Origin: Putridiphycobacter sp965230195
GTDB lineage: Bacteria; Bacteroidota; Bacteroidia; Flavobacteriales_D; Crocinitomicaceae
Direction: 5' to 3'
Assembly: GCA_965230195.1 (NCBI GenBank)
Contig: OZ245997.1
Span: 372,001-436,000 of the forward strand
Length of the DNA: 64,000 nt
Shown here: piece by piece, positions 13,301 to 26,952 of the stretch
Numbering within the stretch: position 1 is the first letter of the stretch
Layout of the letters: each line of letters starts with the position of its first letter
Made by a program: the position numbers and the translations under genes
The notes under the pieces: model-generated
Databases searched by the model: none
The model's input: the letters and a program-made list of their open reading frames with translations, nothing else
Told to the model about the DNA's origin: nothing

Positions 13301-16300
13301 GACAGAGAAAAGATCAAGCTCGATAGGAAGAAGTCGGCACAGGAGTTCGACGACCTGGATGACAGTTTCAAAGCTCTTGTCGATCAATTGGGCATATCCA
13401 GAACAGCTTTGGAGGCCAACAATCTCTACGAGATCTTTCTGCGACTCAAGGATCAGTACGTCCGCCTCTTGCAATCTGAAGTCCGAGAAAGGACGCTGAC
13501 CGAGAGCTTGCACGCCGCGGCAGATTCAAGTGCTTCGTCATCCAGACCTCCCTCCAGGAAGGGGTCAGATGATGACAGATCCAGCAACGCCGCATCCGAT
13601 CTGAGATCCGGTTACGAAGAGCTCTGGCTCAAAGCAAGAGAAATCGCAGACAGAGCCGTGATGGACGAGGCTGCTTCGGCGCTCAGTGCATTGACAAGGC
13701 GTTCTGTGCGCATCAGTAAGGCGCTTCTGGTCCAGTACCAGAGCAGGTACAATAGCCTCAAAGCTGAACTCGATCAGGCGAAGAAGAAGAATGCTCGGCA
13801 TCCACCTGTCATCTCCAAAGAGTGTGAGACCTTCGCGCGAAACCTATCCATCTGTCTGCAGAGCTGTGATTTCTCACTCGTTTCTTCAGTGGCATCTCCT
13901 GCAGACCATACAGTCGAGAATCCACACGTGGAGATTGTTAGACGCGTTGCTTCTCTCACGGATCGAGCAGAGAGTTCCATGAAGACTCTGATGTGGATGG
14001 CCAAGAGCACGGCATTCCATGCACGTCTGCGGAAGAGCATGGAGGTCCTGCGAAGCTACGATTTTGACGAAGAGGACCTCAGTAAGAAGAAGGATGTCCT
14101 GGAAGAGCTGTCGGATTTGGGAGTCTTTCCTGGTGCTCTGTCCATTCGAATGAAATTCCGCGCACTCGACTCCGAGGTCTGCGATGGCCTGATTCAGGAG
14201 GCTGCGGTGGAACTGATGAACGCCAAGGCAGACTTCCTTCTTGAAGAGCAGAACAAGATGCTTCATCCTGACAAGACTCAAGAAATACAAAACGCATTGG
14301 CCTCGATCACATCACTGTGCACGGAAGACAACTCCTGTTCGATGCTGATGGCTCATCAGGTCTTCGACGCCTTGCGAACACACAGCATGGATCTCTCGAC
14401 ATGTCTGGACGAATCTGCCGCGATGACCAATGTGGCATCTTCTTTCCTATCTGCCGGAATTTCTGTGGAAGACATCGCTGTTCTTTTCTGCGGAGACTTC
14501 AAGATGACGCAACGCACACTGATGGATCTGACGGACGAAAGGAGTTTGGCTTCTGCAGGAGACGATCCCGTACAGAAGATGCGTCGAAGAGGTCGACTGG
14601 TGTCCTACGGCTACCAGAGGGATAACGGTGATATCATCTACGTTTTCAGTGGCATCACAAAAACGGTCGGAAACGCGGTGGCGGCATTTCTCGATTCTGA
14701 TTGGGAACTGAAGCTTGCATCAGAATCTGGTGACGCGCATACAGAATCTGTGAAGGAGGCGTTGATCAGTCTGCAGTTCATTGCGTTGCCTCTTCTGATG
14801 ATCAGACAGAATTTCAGCTTCCTGTCTTCGCTTCTACAACTTTCGGATTCCGTTGAGGAGCAGAGAACTGCAAAGGAACTGAGGATGGTGTGCAAGCATA
14901 CCACAGACGAGCTGAAAAAGGCACGTGACGAGCTGGAGGAAGTAAAGGAGCGAAGAATCTATCATCCTATTTCTGATTCAGACTTCATGGACACCGCCTG
15001 GTGGATGCGCACTGCAGAGGGAATACAAGCCGAAGAAAGGATCGAAACATTGACCAACAAGAAAAATGAACTCGGAGAAAAGATGATGGACGCAGACGAT
15101 CGGCTTCGTCGATTGCAGCCCAAAATCTGTCAGCGTCTCTCGTCTTCCCTACGGGATCTGTTGCAGGACGGACTGCATTGTCTCAGTCGTATCTTCGGAT
15201 ACGAGACAGAGTACTTTGAGAGTTACTTGAAGGCAGAAGACGACATTGCGGACGCTTATGCATTATTAATCGAGAACGCCGCCCGTTCCGGTCTCGTGAT
15301 GTTCAGGGATAGTGATGGCATTCACTCAGAATGGATTATCGCGCTTGAACAGTTGTGTCGAGAACTGGATGCATTCAAGAGCGAGCAGCTGTCAGATCTG
15401 AACATCGGAGATCCTTTCCGCAACGCTCTGCAGTCTCTTTGCACTGTCGCCTCTCTTGGATCCAGACGCATCATGCAACTCATCTCCCGCAACTGTGCGA
15501 AGGAGTCTGTGAATATGCTGCGCGTCACCGATCTGGAGAGAAGGTTCTTGGATGGATGTGACACTCTCAGAGACGTGTGCATGGATCGCTCCTTTGATGA
15601 AGACAGCATCGCAAAAGCATCAGAAGACCTCCTGAATGTTCGAAAAGATCTCCGCATCCTCCGAGGCAGACTTAGACAGGATGGGGCGTTGCGGTCTGCC
15701 GTGGAATACACCGAAAACACAGCGCTGCGAATTGTGGGACACTACAATGCCCTTGTCGATGCACAGAATCCAGTGACCTGGTACAGGAAAGCGGTAGAGA
15801 GCGGAAGACTTCCTCCGTTACGTTCACACGAGAACAGCACTTTTCAGAAGGACCTGGATCGCTTGCCTTCTCTCTGGAAGAGCTGCGCCGCTGGAATCAG
15901 ATCGGCAATGGAGACCGACTCTCTGTCGAATCCTTTCCAGCTTCTCTCTTTGATGGACAGTCACATCTCTGAGAATGCTGATCTCTACCAGAGTGCATCC
16001 TGCTATGCCCATCTATTCTTCCGGAGCATGACGGAAATGCACCTTGCGGTGCACGATCTGTCAAATGGGCCATCACATTGCGGCATGACAAACGAAGAGT
16101 CTCAGTGCTTCCGCGAAGCTTTTGATGTCGGCGCCAACCTGTCGGATATGAATCTGGCACACGCAGAGGTGTCCCAGGTCCAAGAAACCTTCGCGAGTCT
16201 GGAGAATCGATTGAGAAGACTATCAGGTGTGACGATCCAGACACGTAGAAATCCAAAGCCCCTGTTGGTTCAGTACATGGGAAATCTGCGCACACAGTGG

Positions 16301-19300
16301 TTCTTGGAATGCGTTCTCTGCATCACTAGATCTCTGCAGAAGAAAACGAATGCCGATCGATCCTTCAAGCCACTGTCTGAACGCCTCGCTGCTGCAAGAT
16401 ACAAGGATGATCATCTCAAGTCTGCCATCATCTTGGCCGATTTTCAGGATGTGTCGTCTCTCCAGGCCACTCTATCGCAAGCGGGCATGGCCACCGTCAT
16501 GAGGGATTTCTCAGATCACGAGATCGAAGTTCTGAAGACCGCGGCAACACTTGTGTCCCAGTTGCTGTCTGGAGCAGGGCAGAAAATGCTGAAGAAATGG
16601 AGAGAGTATCACGCCCTTCCTTCTTCAGTGTCCCTCGAAGTGCTCGAAAAGATGGTGAGAGTCTCCAAGGATCTCATGCAGACAAACGTTCCAAGTATAC
16701 TGTCTGCGAATCTTACCTTCGATGGCTCAGCTGAGCGCGTCCTGGAAACAATGAGCAGTTACCTGATGCAACTCTGCCGGGCGATCTCGGGAGACATGCG
16801 CGAATCCAGCAGTGCCCTGATTGCAAAGCTCGGAGCGTGTTTCGAAGAGGTATCGCTGCGTCAGTCGGCATGTCAGGATTGCGATGAGCAATACAGGATG
16901 CAAATTTCGAAGCTCCTCAAAGCCGAAGAACAAATAAAAGCCGCCGAAAGAAAAGGATGGGAAGATTTGTGGATCCAAAGCAAGAAACGGAAACAAAGAC
17001 TTGGTCAGCAGTTGCGCCTCAAAGCAAAAGAAACTGCAAAACTGTATGCCGAGTTCTGGCGCGAGGTTGATGCATGCTATCGAAGAGAAATGCAGCCGAA
17101 GTGGTATGCCACTCCGAGATCGGTGTATCTGAATCAGAGCAAACGATTACAGGACATCTTGGAAAAGCAAGAATCTGTTCGACAGCGAAGCACGGCTCTA
17201 AAGCCGATACGTCTGAAAAAGATAGGACTGAAGCTTGTCCCGCTGGCCGTCGAAGTGGATTCCTGGAACATCGGCGTTCAGTTGTTTGAGTCATACGGAA
17301 GTCAACTGAAGGTGACATGCGAAGGAGGGGAGGGTGGTCCCTTTTATCTTGACTGGGTCGTCCAGCCTGGCCCCACTGACAGCATGCCGTTTGTCGTTTC
17401 AGTGCCAGCGCGCTTCAACCTTGTGATCACAGTTTCGGTAGATCACTGCATCCATTCGATACGGCGATTTCCTTTGAAGCAGCTTTGTCGGTCTCATAGA
17501 ACGACGGCTCTGGTTGGTCCACCTGGAGGATGTCACATTGAATTCCATGCTGCGACGCATCACATGTACATGGCGACAGCCTCGTCTGCAATTGAAGATC
17601 CACAGACGTCGATGTATACACATGCGGCAGAAGCCAGTCAACCTTACGTCGAGCGACTCCAGAATCATTATGAAGAATATGATGATCTGTACAGACAATT
17701 TGAGGGCTGCCACGCGAATGAAAACGAAACCCAGAGACACTTGGAAGAAGCAGATCGAGCACAAGGTCTCCAACAGAGCGATCGCACATCTATGGATCAT
17801 TCGTGGCACGCAAAAGCTGTGATGGAGGGCAAACGATTCGCAGAAGATGTTTCACGACTACTAGAAGAGGTCCTGGACAGTCTCAATGCCGCAGAAGCTC
17901 AAACGCTGCGACTGAATCCGATCCGCGACGGAATCGAGAATCTGTTTTGCAGTCTCCAATCTCCTCCGGACGTGTCTTCTCATCCGGGAATGATACTGGT
18001 GACGACCGACGAGTCTTCACTGGCCAATGTCCAATCAGGACAGATGGGGCTCATATGGAATGCCGAAATGCGGACGATGCTAGAAAAGCTTAACTACGAC
18101 GTCGATGCACTGCGACGATACGGAAACGAAGCCGTGAGCATCTTGCTGGAGCTTTATGTCATTGCAGTCTGTCAACATGCGATTGGTGCTGCATCTGAAG
18201 AGAAGTTGAAGATGTGTGAGAAGCACCAGCAGGAATGGAAGACCCTTCTCGAGAAGGTCCTTTCTCCATTCGATCAAGAGATGATGCTGCATCGCGAGTC
18301 GCATTTGAAAATGGCACTGTCCATGGGAAGGTCCCGAACGTGTTTCGTAAGACTAGTAAAGCAACTCGGCGAGAGAATGGAAATCACCCAAAGGCTGGGA
18401 ACCACAGCCATGAACATTCTCCCCGGAACACAGATGCGACACTCCTCCAAGATTACAATCTGTGAGAAAGACGGCATGTTATCTTTGGGCAGTCCAGACT
18501 GCGCCGTGGACTTTGGCGCGGTCTTACACCAGAAGGACGTTCCCCTGTCGACACCGAGCACGCATGTCTACACGGTCGAGGTGGAGAATCGCACGAGCGA
18601 AGAAATCCGTGTCCATCTCTCGCCAGTGGATCCATCTTCCCAGGCTTTTTATGGAACAGCATCGACAGATGTTACTCTGTATGGAAAGACCAGTTGGCAC
18701 TTCAGATTCGGCATAGATCCTGGTGTCACTGGGCAGATCGCAGAATCGTGGAAGATAACATCTTCCGATGGAAGACTGGATGCCAGATTCAAGATGATCA
18801 TCGAAGTCCAGAGACTTGCCGTGCAGCTCAGCACAGACGCCATCGATCTCGGCACTGTCATCACCAACTCTCAAGACATCGAACAGACACTGCACATCAA
18901 GAATGTGACAGACTTTCCTCTCTTGGTCAAGAGTCAAGTGCAGTTCAGACGCACACGTACTCAGTTCACTCTCTCTCCTCAGTCCTTCCATCTGGATGCA
19001 CGCAGTTCTCAGTCCCTGACAGTGACGATGCATCCTGGTGACATGGATGAGGATGTCGACAGCAAGATGGTCCTCGGCATCGTCGGCAATATGAGATACA
19101 TTCCGATGATAGCCCAAGTTACGCGACCTCTGTACGAGTTGGTGACCGATACAGGAAGCAAGATTGAAGGGACGATGTTTCGTTTGCCGGTGGTCCCGCC
19201 TGGAATGAGAACGAAGGCTGTCATTCGAATTCGGAACACAGGAACAGTTCCCGTCTTCTACCATCTCATTCCGCAATCGTCTGTGCTGGAGATCGGTGGC

Positions 19301-22300
19301 GAGGTTGATGGCACTGTCCGTGTTGATGAGACATCCTCCAACATCTCACTCTCAATGACAAGCAGCTTCTTGGACAACCTGCGACAGGAACTCAGAATTC
19401 AAATCGTCGGATGCATCGAAAAGAGCCTGGTGATCGCAGGAAAGTGGATAGAACCGATACCGACTTTCCTGAAACGCGAAGTCGACTTCGAAATCCGGCA
19501 AGAGCATTTGGATGCCATTGCACAGGGAAGCAGATCCGTCACACTCAAGGCAGCGAACATGGTCGAAAACAAAGCTGGTGTCCATGTCAACATCTACCCT
19601 CCTATCAGCAAGCATTTCACATTTGATCAGGAATGCTATCTGCTCGATCCGAACAGTAAAGTGAAAATCGTCATGTATTGGAAAGTGCAGACCCTGAAGG
19701 TGAAGCAGTCCACCGTTGTCTTCTGCACTGAAAATCAGAAGAAGATAAAATTCACTGTGTGTTTGGTCATGCCTAAGTTCAACACAGTGATCTGCCATCC
19801 TCGCAGTCTCTTCTTCAATCCTCTCAATGTCAGCCAAAAAGAGACGAGAAAACTGGACATACTCACTAAGAAGCCTACTCTGATCAAGACCCATTTGGTA
19901 GAGACGCCCCAGATTCAGTCCTTGTCGCTGAAGTCGAAGATGGCCGTGGGAGGAACAGGTTCCAGCAAAAAGGGACCTTGGATATTCGGCTCAAATGACA
20001 TGCCACAAGAGTTTCATCCCAATTGGAACTGTGTGGTCACGCAGATTGAACTGAAGACTGGCGCGTCAACCGGATGGATCGTAGAGACGTTGCAGATTCA
20101 ATCCGAAGATGACTTCTTGATCAAAGATGATCTGTCACTGTGCCTGCCGCTGACACACAATGTGGTTCTCCTGGCGTATGTTGGACATGCTTCCTCCGCT
20201 GCTCGGCAGATGATGAACTTATGTGCAGAATCCAGTGAAATTAGCAGCTTTCCGAGGAGTGATTGGGAAAACCGCATGTCAAATCTTCATCTTCTCTCTG
20301 CGCTTCAGCTGCACCATGCATCCACTGTCCAAGCGTTCTGTTTTCTGCTGCTCAGCGAAATGTTCATGCTGAAATCTGACTGGCCGTTGTCCGATGAGCA
20401 AGCTGAACATATTCTCGAAAGCGATCCTGAAGACATCCCCAGCGAACGTGCTCAGTATGCAGGAGATTTGTTTCGGGAATCGGATGGTATCCGTAATACG
20501 TCTCAGAACCTCAAAGAGTATTTTGAGCGTGCTTGCGTGCCTTTTCGGGATGGCGGACAGCTGCACTTTGGAGACATCTGTCTGCCTTCCATCATTCTGG
20601 ATGATCTCTCCCCTGGCCTGCGAAGGATGGCTGTAGCTCTGTACATGCTGCGAGCAGACTGTCGCGAAGATCAGCAATGGAAGGCCGCCATCGCATGCCT
20701 CAGCGATACCTTTACGGATGAATCAAGGGCATGTCTGTTTGAGAAGTGTGGCAGAGAAATATGGGAAAGCAGATCCCAGAATGAACAACGGACTATGAAG
20801 AACTGCCTCGAACGAGTGAAGAGCATACTTGTACATGACGTGAATGAACGTATCGAGTTCTGTGAAATGATGGAGGGCGTGCTACTGTGCGAAGATGGAG
20901 TCCAGGATTCCGAATCGTTCGGTCAGTGCATTGCCCAGAGCCTCACTGAGCTGTGCCCTACGATCCCGCCAGCAGTCATCACGAATCTGATGACCATGAA
21001 GACATGGAGTACAGCGGAGATTGACCTCGTTGCCCTCAAACAGTATCTGGCCAATGCAGAGATGAAGGGCGTGATAGACGGTTTGTGCTCCAGAACCGCA
21101 GCAGGCGTTTTCGATGCATTCTGCGTCTTGGCCAAGATCAGAGGAGGTGGGACTGGGGAGGCCGTTGTCCATCATCTGCTGAGCGTGCTTCTTGGCAGAG
21201 AACGAGATTCTGACAATCCTGTCGGTGTGGTGGGCACCCCTATGGATTCGAAGAACATCACTCAGAAGATCCTACAGAGAGGGAATCTCGAAGAGCTCGT
21301 ATATCCTCTGTCGATGCTTCACACGGGGAACTACAGAACATTGCAGCACAGAAAACGATACATCCAACAGATCGCAATCGAGTTGTTCTTTGGACAGATG
21401 GATGACACTGACATTCCCAAAGAGAATCCGGCGTCGCTCAAAGAGAGTGTACTTAAGATCATCAGCAGCACGCGCGACATGGACACAGCAATCTCCGATG
21501 AATTGCATGGATTCATGGAACTACATCGTCAGGAGGCTCTGAAGCGCAGCATGTCCGAGATTGTGAAGCTCGATGTCGTCAGTGAGGGAAGCCATAAGCT
21601 AATTGCTCCACTTAGGAGCCTATTAGTTGAATGGTTCAGTCTGGAGACCACCAAGAGTTCTGACATTCAGAAAGAGATTCTGGACAAGAAGGAAGAAACT
21701 CTGAGACAGGCGCTTATGGTTCTTAAGCCCGAGACTCTCTCAAGCAGCACCAATCCATTCGACTTGGCCTCGAGAGTTCTCCGGTGTGCTGCAGCCGTGA
21801 AGACGACAGAGATCGCGAAACCTGAGGTGGTGAACGGGTTGACAAAAGTGGCAGCCGACTTCACACTAAGCAGCGTCCTGTCTCTCTGCAGAGCACTGGC
21901 TCAAGAGATCTCCGGCGTGGATGTTCTATCCGCTGTTCTGGATCTTGTGGAAGAAGAGCGAGAGAGCGAAAGCCTGAGGAGGGAAATCGTAGAAGCCGTC
22001 TTTCCAGAGGAACACAGCGATTTACTCCTCGGTGCCATTGATGCCTTCATCAATGGCGGCGCAGAGATCGACGACGAGACCCAGGAAGCAAGCTACGAGA
22101 CCTGCGACAAAGAGGCGTTTGATACACTCGTGTCTCTGCTGAAGCTTGCCAGAGCCAAAGAGTCTGTCAGTAAGATAGACGGAGAGAAGAGAATGATGCT
22201 TTCAGGCCTTCTCGAAATCAAGTCGCTCGTGGATCAGATTGCATCTCTCGAAAAATGGAGCGACTGCAGAAAGAAGAGTGACGTCTTGAAAGAGATCTTC

Positions 22301-25300
22301 TTCAGCTTCTATGCATGTGTCATTCCGGATGAGCTCTCCTCTGAAGCCCGCATCTTCAGCAGGATGGCACTTCTCCATTCCTTATACCGATACTTTGCCG
22401 ACGACGTCTGGAAGCAGAAGGAAGCTTTTCATGTCACGCGGTCTGTCAAGCTCGAATTTAAGACGACAGTTGTCCCAGATGCATCGTATCCAGTGGCAAT
22501 CATCCAAGACAAAGATGAAGGAGAGGGCGACGACGCGGGAGAAGATGATGAGGGTGAGGGTGATATCGCGGCAGAAGATGTGTCTGAGGCGCTGGATGGT
22601 GGAGGTGACACTGCAGCAGCAGAAACCAGTGCTGTTGCATCGACGGACGATACGGACTGGAAGTGGTTCTTGCCGTCCATTGATGTCCCAACCAATCAAA
22701 TCGCCCTTTTGCCAAGAAGTGCCTCACACGATTCTGTCGAGAGAGATGGATCAACCGAGATCGAATCAAACGATCTGCCTGAGTCTTCCACGGCCGTGCC
22801 TGCAAACTCCTTCCAGAGCCTGGAGACAGTGGAGGCCGCTCTCAAAGATGTCTCGAAACGTCTCAAGGTTCAGGACGTTCTGGAGGGTCTCCACGATGAA
22901 GGCAATTTCACGATCATGACGTTCGGTGACATGACACATGCCATTGTCCATCTGAAAGAAACGACTGAGCAATGGTGCGTTCTCTTCGAAAAGGCTGTTC
23001 GCCTTTGTCGCCATTCGAGGCAGGAAGAAGACATGATGGTCGAGAGCCGAATTGTGTGTGCAGGAATTGATATTGGTTTCCTTTTCCAGTTTCTGCGACA
23101 GTACCTTGAAGACTTCAGCCTTTTCCAGATGCCTGATGCTATGCAGCCCGTCTACCGCAGCGTCGTGCATTGCTTGAATGCGATTCACAAGAAAAAGCTT
23201 CCGACAGAACTCAGAAGTCTCATGGAGGATGCTGGAGCAACAGAGGCATTCCATGGATACACCATTGACTTCAACATGCCTCCGACAAGCGGCCATCGCT
23301 CAAGCATATCTCACGGAGGATTGCCGACTTCTGATTCCGCACGAATAACACGAAGACCTGAGGCTACCCGTTTTGAAATCGGCATGCAAGATGGTCCAGA
23401 TCCGGCCCAGGACAAATCGAGTTTCTATGACTTCTTGAAATCGACGGCCGCGATGGATGGATCTCAGACAAAAGACAAAGTCTCTGTGGTGCTGGAGGGA
23501 ACCGTGGACATCAAGATCGACTCGGATGCGAAAATCTTGACAGCCGGAACCGGAACAGGGCCAACGGAAGATGCAGTGGACGATGTCAAAGCCACAGGGG
23601 CATTTAAGCTCCCGGATCATCTGGCATGGAATACTATAGGTGTGCTTGGACAGACCGCCTCCTCTGGCGAAAGAATCCAAAGGATTCAAAATCTCCAAGG
23701 AGACGATTTCGACCTCTTCACCGGGGCCGCAGATGACGACGCTGTATTGATTCGCGTAGGGGTCGATTCCAGCCGCGAAGCTGCCCGTAAACGAGTGGAA
23801 CAGATGTCTCAGATGCCATCTCTCCACCATCATGACCAAGAAAACAGCGCAGCTGCGAACCTTCATCCGGTGGAAGATCCAGTCCATCCAGAACCGGCGC
23901 GCCTCGACAACTGGACCTATCAACTGCTGCTGGACAATGCCACTTTCACCAAGTGCCTGAAGACAATGATGCATGGATTGGAGAGGGGTTACACAGAGCT
24001 TTACAAAGCTGTCGCCGAAAGGCATGTGATCGAGTGGTGTCTGCTCGTTGACAATTCGGGATCCATGATCACCAAAGAGCACCAAATGAAAGAAGCTCTT
24101 GTACTGGTGATGGAGATGCTCCACAGATTGGAGTTCCACTTTGCCGTGGCTCTCTTCGGCGACAGCACTTCTCAGCGAATGCAGAAGCTCATCAGAGATC
24201 CGTTCACTGTCGACGTCGGACAACAGATCATCGATGCTTTCACTTTCGACGAAGGAACATTCCCTGCATCAGCCGTCAGAAATGTGGCGCAGAAAGTGTG
24301 GCCATTGAGTCTCTCCCAGGAAGAAAAGAGACAGCATCACAGAGTGATGCTCATGATCGTTGATGGCTTGACTCAGGAACGAAAGAGGGAGGACTATCTG
24401 TCCGTGTGCAGAGAGAAGAACATCAGCTTGGTGGTCCTCAACATCCACGATGACCTGCAAAAGGATTTGATGAGTTCCATCAGAGCACTGTGGACGAGCG
24501 TCGGTGCGCAGTTTGCCATGCTCCATGTGGATGAAGTCGATGCACTGCCAAGAGTTCTGGTCAGTCTGATCGAACAGCAGATGGGTATCATTTACGACAG
24601 CATCACGAATTCGCCCCTGCCTGCATCTGCAACGGGTTCTGTCCCAGTCGTCCAAAACACTCCCGAAACCGATTTTAGAGACGTCGACTTCGATGCCATC
24701 TGCGAAGATTTTGGCAAGAACGTGTTGCCTGTGCTGCCAGAGGGGTTCACCAGGGAAGACTTCATCGAATGTGACTATCGTCCAGGCGTCATTCCCTTCG
24801 CAGAGGAGATGGGCCGACGGGTCACGAAAGAGATCGAACCGATCGACGTTGAGAAACTGGCAGACGAACTCCAAAGGCAGTACGACGCCCTGCTGACCAA
24901 TTCGAATGCGAGAGAGCATCTGAAGGCGGCCGAGAAAGCCTGGATGCAGACCGAGGAGCGTCTGGGATCCGAAATCGGTCGCGTGGCCGAAGCCTTGGAG
25001 AGCTACCTTCCACACAACGTCTTCAACCGAAAGAGAGCGGATGTGAAGGGACCGACGATTCACATTCCTGGATACATCAAGCATCTGGCGACACAAGGAA
25101 GCGAGAAGAAGATCTTCGCGAACAAGAAGGGAGGTGGAAGGGCAGAGTACGCCGTCGCGCTCCTCCTGGACATCTCTGTCTCGATGAAGCACGGAATCAA
25201 ACAAACGTGTGCTCTGGAAACACTCTTCCTGATGATTGGGGCACTCCAGCAGATGAACATCGACAACTTTTCCGTGGTTCTGTTCGCCGAACAGATCTAT

Positions 25301-26645
25301 CCGATTAAACTGCCGGATATGGCGTGGGAAGATGTGTGCATCGCCATGCTCATGAAGACTGTGGAGCAGGCACATGAGCCTGCGACCATGGATGCCGATG
25401 CACTGCTCTTCTCCGAGGAGCTGTTGGAATCCAGCAACGTAAGAGGACCCAAGAAGATCTTTATCATGACGGACGGCTATGGAAGCTCTGGTGTGCGACT
25501 CGCCTCAGCTTTGTCCAAACTTGAAGTGTCAGGAATCGATGTTCTGGCGATGAGCGTTGGCCCCGAAGTCTCCTTTGTCAAGAACTGCTACAACAAGTGG
25601 ATCACAGCTGCCTTTCCTCATCTGTTGCCGAATGCCATCGAACGAATGGAGAATGCCACGCGGACGGCGGCCCATAAGCAGAATGCGACGAGCCTTGGGG
25701 AACCTATGGTCTGGCTGAACCTTCGCCTTCTCCCAGAAAGCACGAACGAATCCGTCCGAGACATTCTCGAGAAGCAAGAAGCAGTGTTCTCCGACTTGGC
25801 ACCTATGCGTGAAGAGAGAGAAGCACGATTGATACGTGGCAACAGACCATCCAGGATGTCAGTGGACATTTGCTTCTGCATGGATTGCACTGGATCTATG
25901 GGCATTTGGATGAAAGCCGCCGTTGAACAAATCAACGTAAGGCTCACATCTTGGCTGTCTGTTTGAACGTCCTCTGTTGGCAATGTCTAGGTGATTTGCA
26001 GTACCATCTCTGAAAAGATCCAGGAGGAGCATTCTCTCGTGGAACTGGTTTTTAATTTCGGCATGGTTGCCTACAGAGATTACGGAGACGGCGATGAACA
26101 GATGTGTCGTTGTCCTTTTGAGCACGGACCGAATCACGTGCAAGAATTTCTTTCAAATCAGATTGCTCATGGAGGAAAGGATGATGCCGAAGACGTCCTT
26201 GGAGGCCTAAATGCTGCAGCAGATTTAGAAGGATGGAGCAGCAGGGTGAAGTTCTGCATTCTCATCGCCGACGCTCCGGGACATGGATCCGATCTGCACA
26301 GAAGTACTATCACCGATACGTGAGTGACCATCAACACACATTCCTGCTTTTTCAACTATCACGTGCAGATTTCCAAATGGCGATCCCAGTGGACTCACTG
26401 TGGAGACAACAATGAAGAAACTGCGCGAAAAGAACATCCATTTGCTTTTCAGTAGAATCAAGGAAGACACTGACATGATGATTGAGAAATTCAGGGAATG
26501 CTATGATGAAGGGAAATACTGTCTGGAGTCCAAGGACCTGGTGCCACCTGAAGGCACCTCTTCGACATCTAAGGTCGTCACAGATCAATTTGGAAAGATC
26601 ATTGGTGACATGTGCTCGGATATCATCATCGTCAACTTTCTTTAG
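1349..26645 (+). CDS. Giant midasin-like protein: six AAA+ modules, ASH/MSP-like domains and three VWA domains
   Basis: Exon 1 (1349-25936) encodes 8,196 residues without interruption. Introns at about 25937-25990 (54 nt) and 26320-26368 (49 nt) join two short exons ending in TAG at 26645, giving about 8,397 aa. Six AAA+ (AAA_5/midasin type) modules follow one another. Walker A motifs: GASGVGKT (about 834), GCAGSGKT (1277), GKPAVGKT (1593), GETSFKT (1910, degenerate), GPPGIGKT (2456) and GPTCSRKT (2805, degenerate). Walker B-like segments include LLDEMN (about 899), VADEFN (1659) and LLDEIN (2525). Acidic linkers lie near 2030-2090 and 7055-7090. Helical, partly coiled-coil sequence fills 3000-5650. 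ASH/MSP-like beta repeats lie near 5690-6250. VWA MIDAS motifs are DNSGS (7568), DISVS (7940) and DCTGS (8178); the last belongs to the alpha-kinase VWA type (DAPGHG, GGKDDAEDV follow). Midasin is a ribosome-assembly ATPase with six AAA modules and one C-terminal MIDAS; this protein is much longer, so its role is open. Confidence 0.85.
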
Positions 26646-26952
26646 CCTTTACACGAACAAACAAACACGATTGATTCTCATTTTTTGAAACCGATATCAT
26701 TTTTGCAGTGCTTTACGAATGGGCACACCTTGAAACATGAACGTGGAACCTTGAACGGAGAGTCCTGCGTCCAGTGGCGTCGGGACCAAGTTCTCTTGTT
26801 TAGCCCAGTCCATGAAAACTCTTCAGATCCTCGATCGATTGCTGTATTGAGCTGAACAAGTGGTCGTGTAACAAACACCACAGTGTGGGTACGACATGAT
26901 GCGACGGCACGGCGTCACGTCAGCTCTTTCCTTCCGGATTCTGCTTGCGGCT
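26646..26952. other. Short intergenic gap downstream of the giant gene
   Basis: About 300 bp between the TAG of the giant gene and the likely SepSecS start. No gene is seen. A CRE-like GGCGTCACGTCAG lies near 26911-26923, shortly before the SepSecS ATG, and is a candidate promoter element. Confidence 0.3.

Noticed and set aside
26290..26380. A frameshift near the last VWA domain, because another frame reads KYYHRY
   Set aside because: The original frame continues through the 49-nt intron into FPNGDPSGLTVET, which fits the alpha-kinase VWA family, so the other frame is coincidence.
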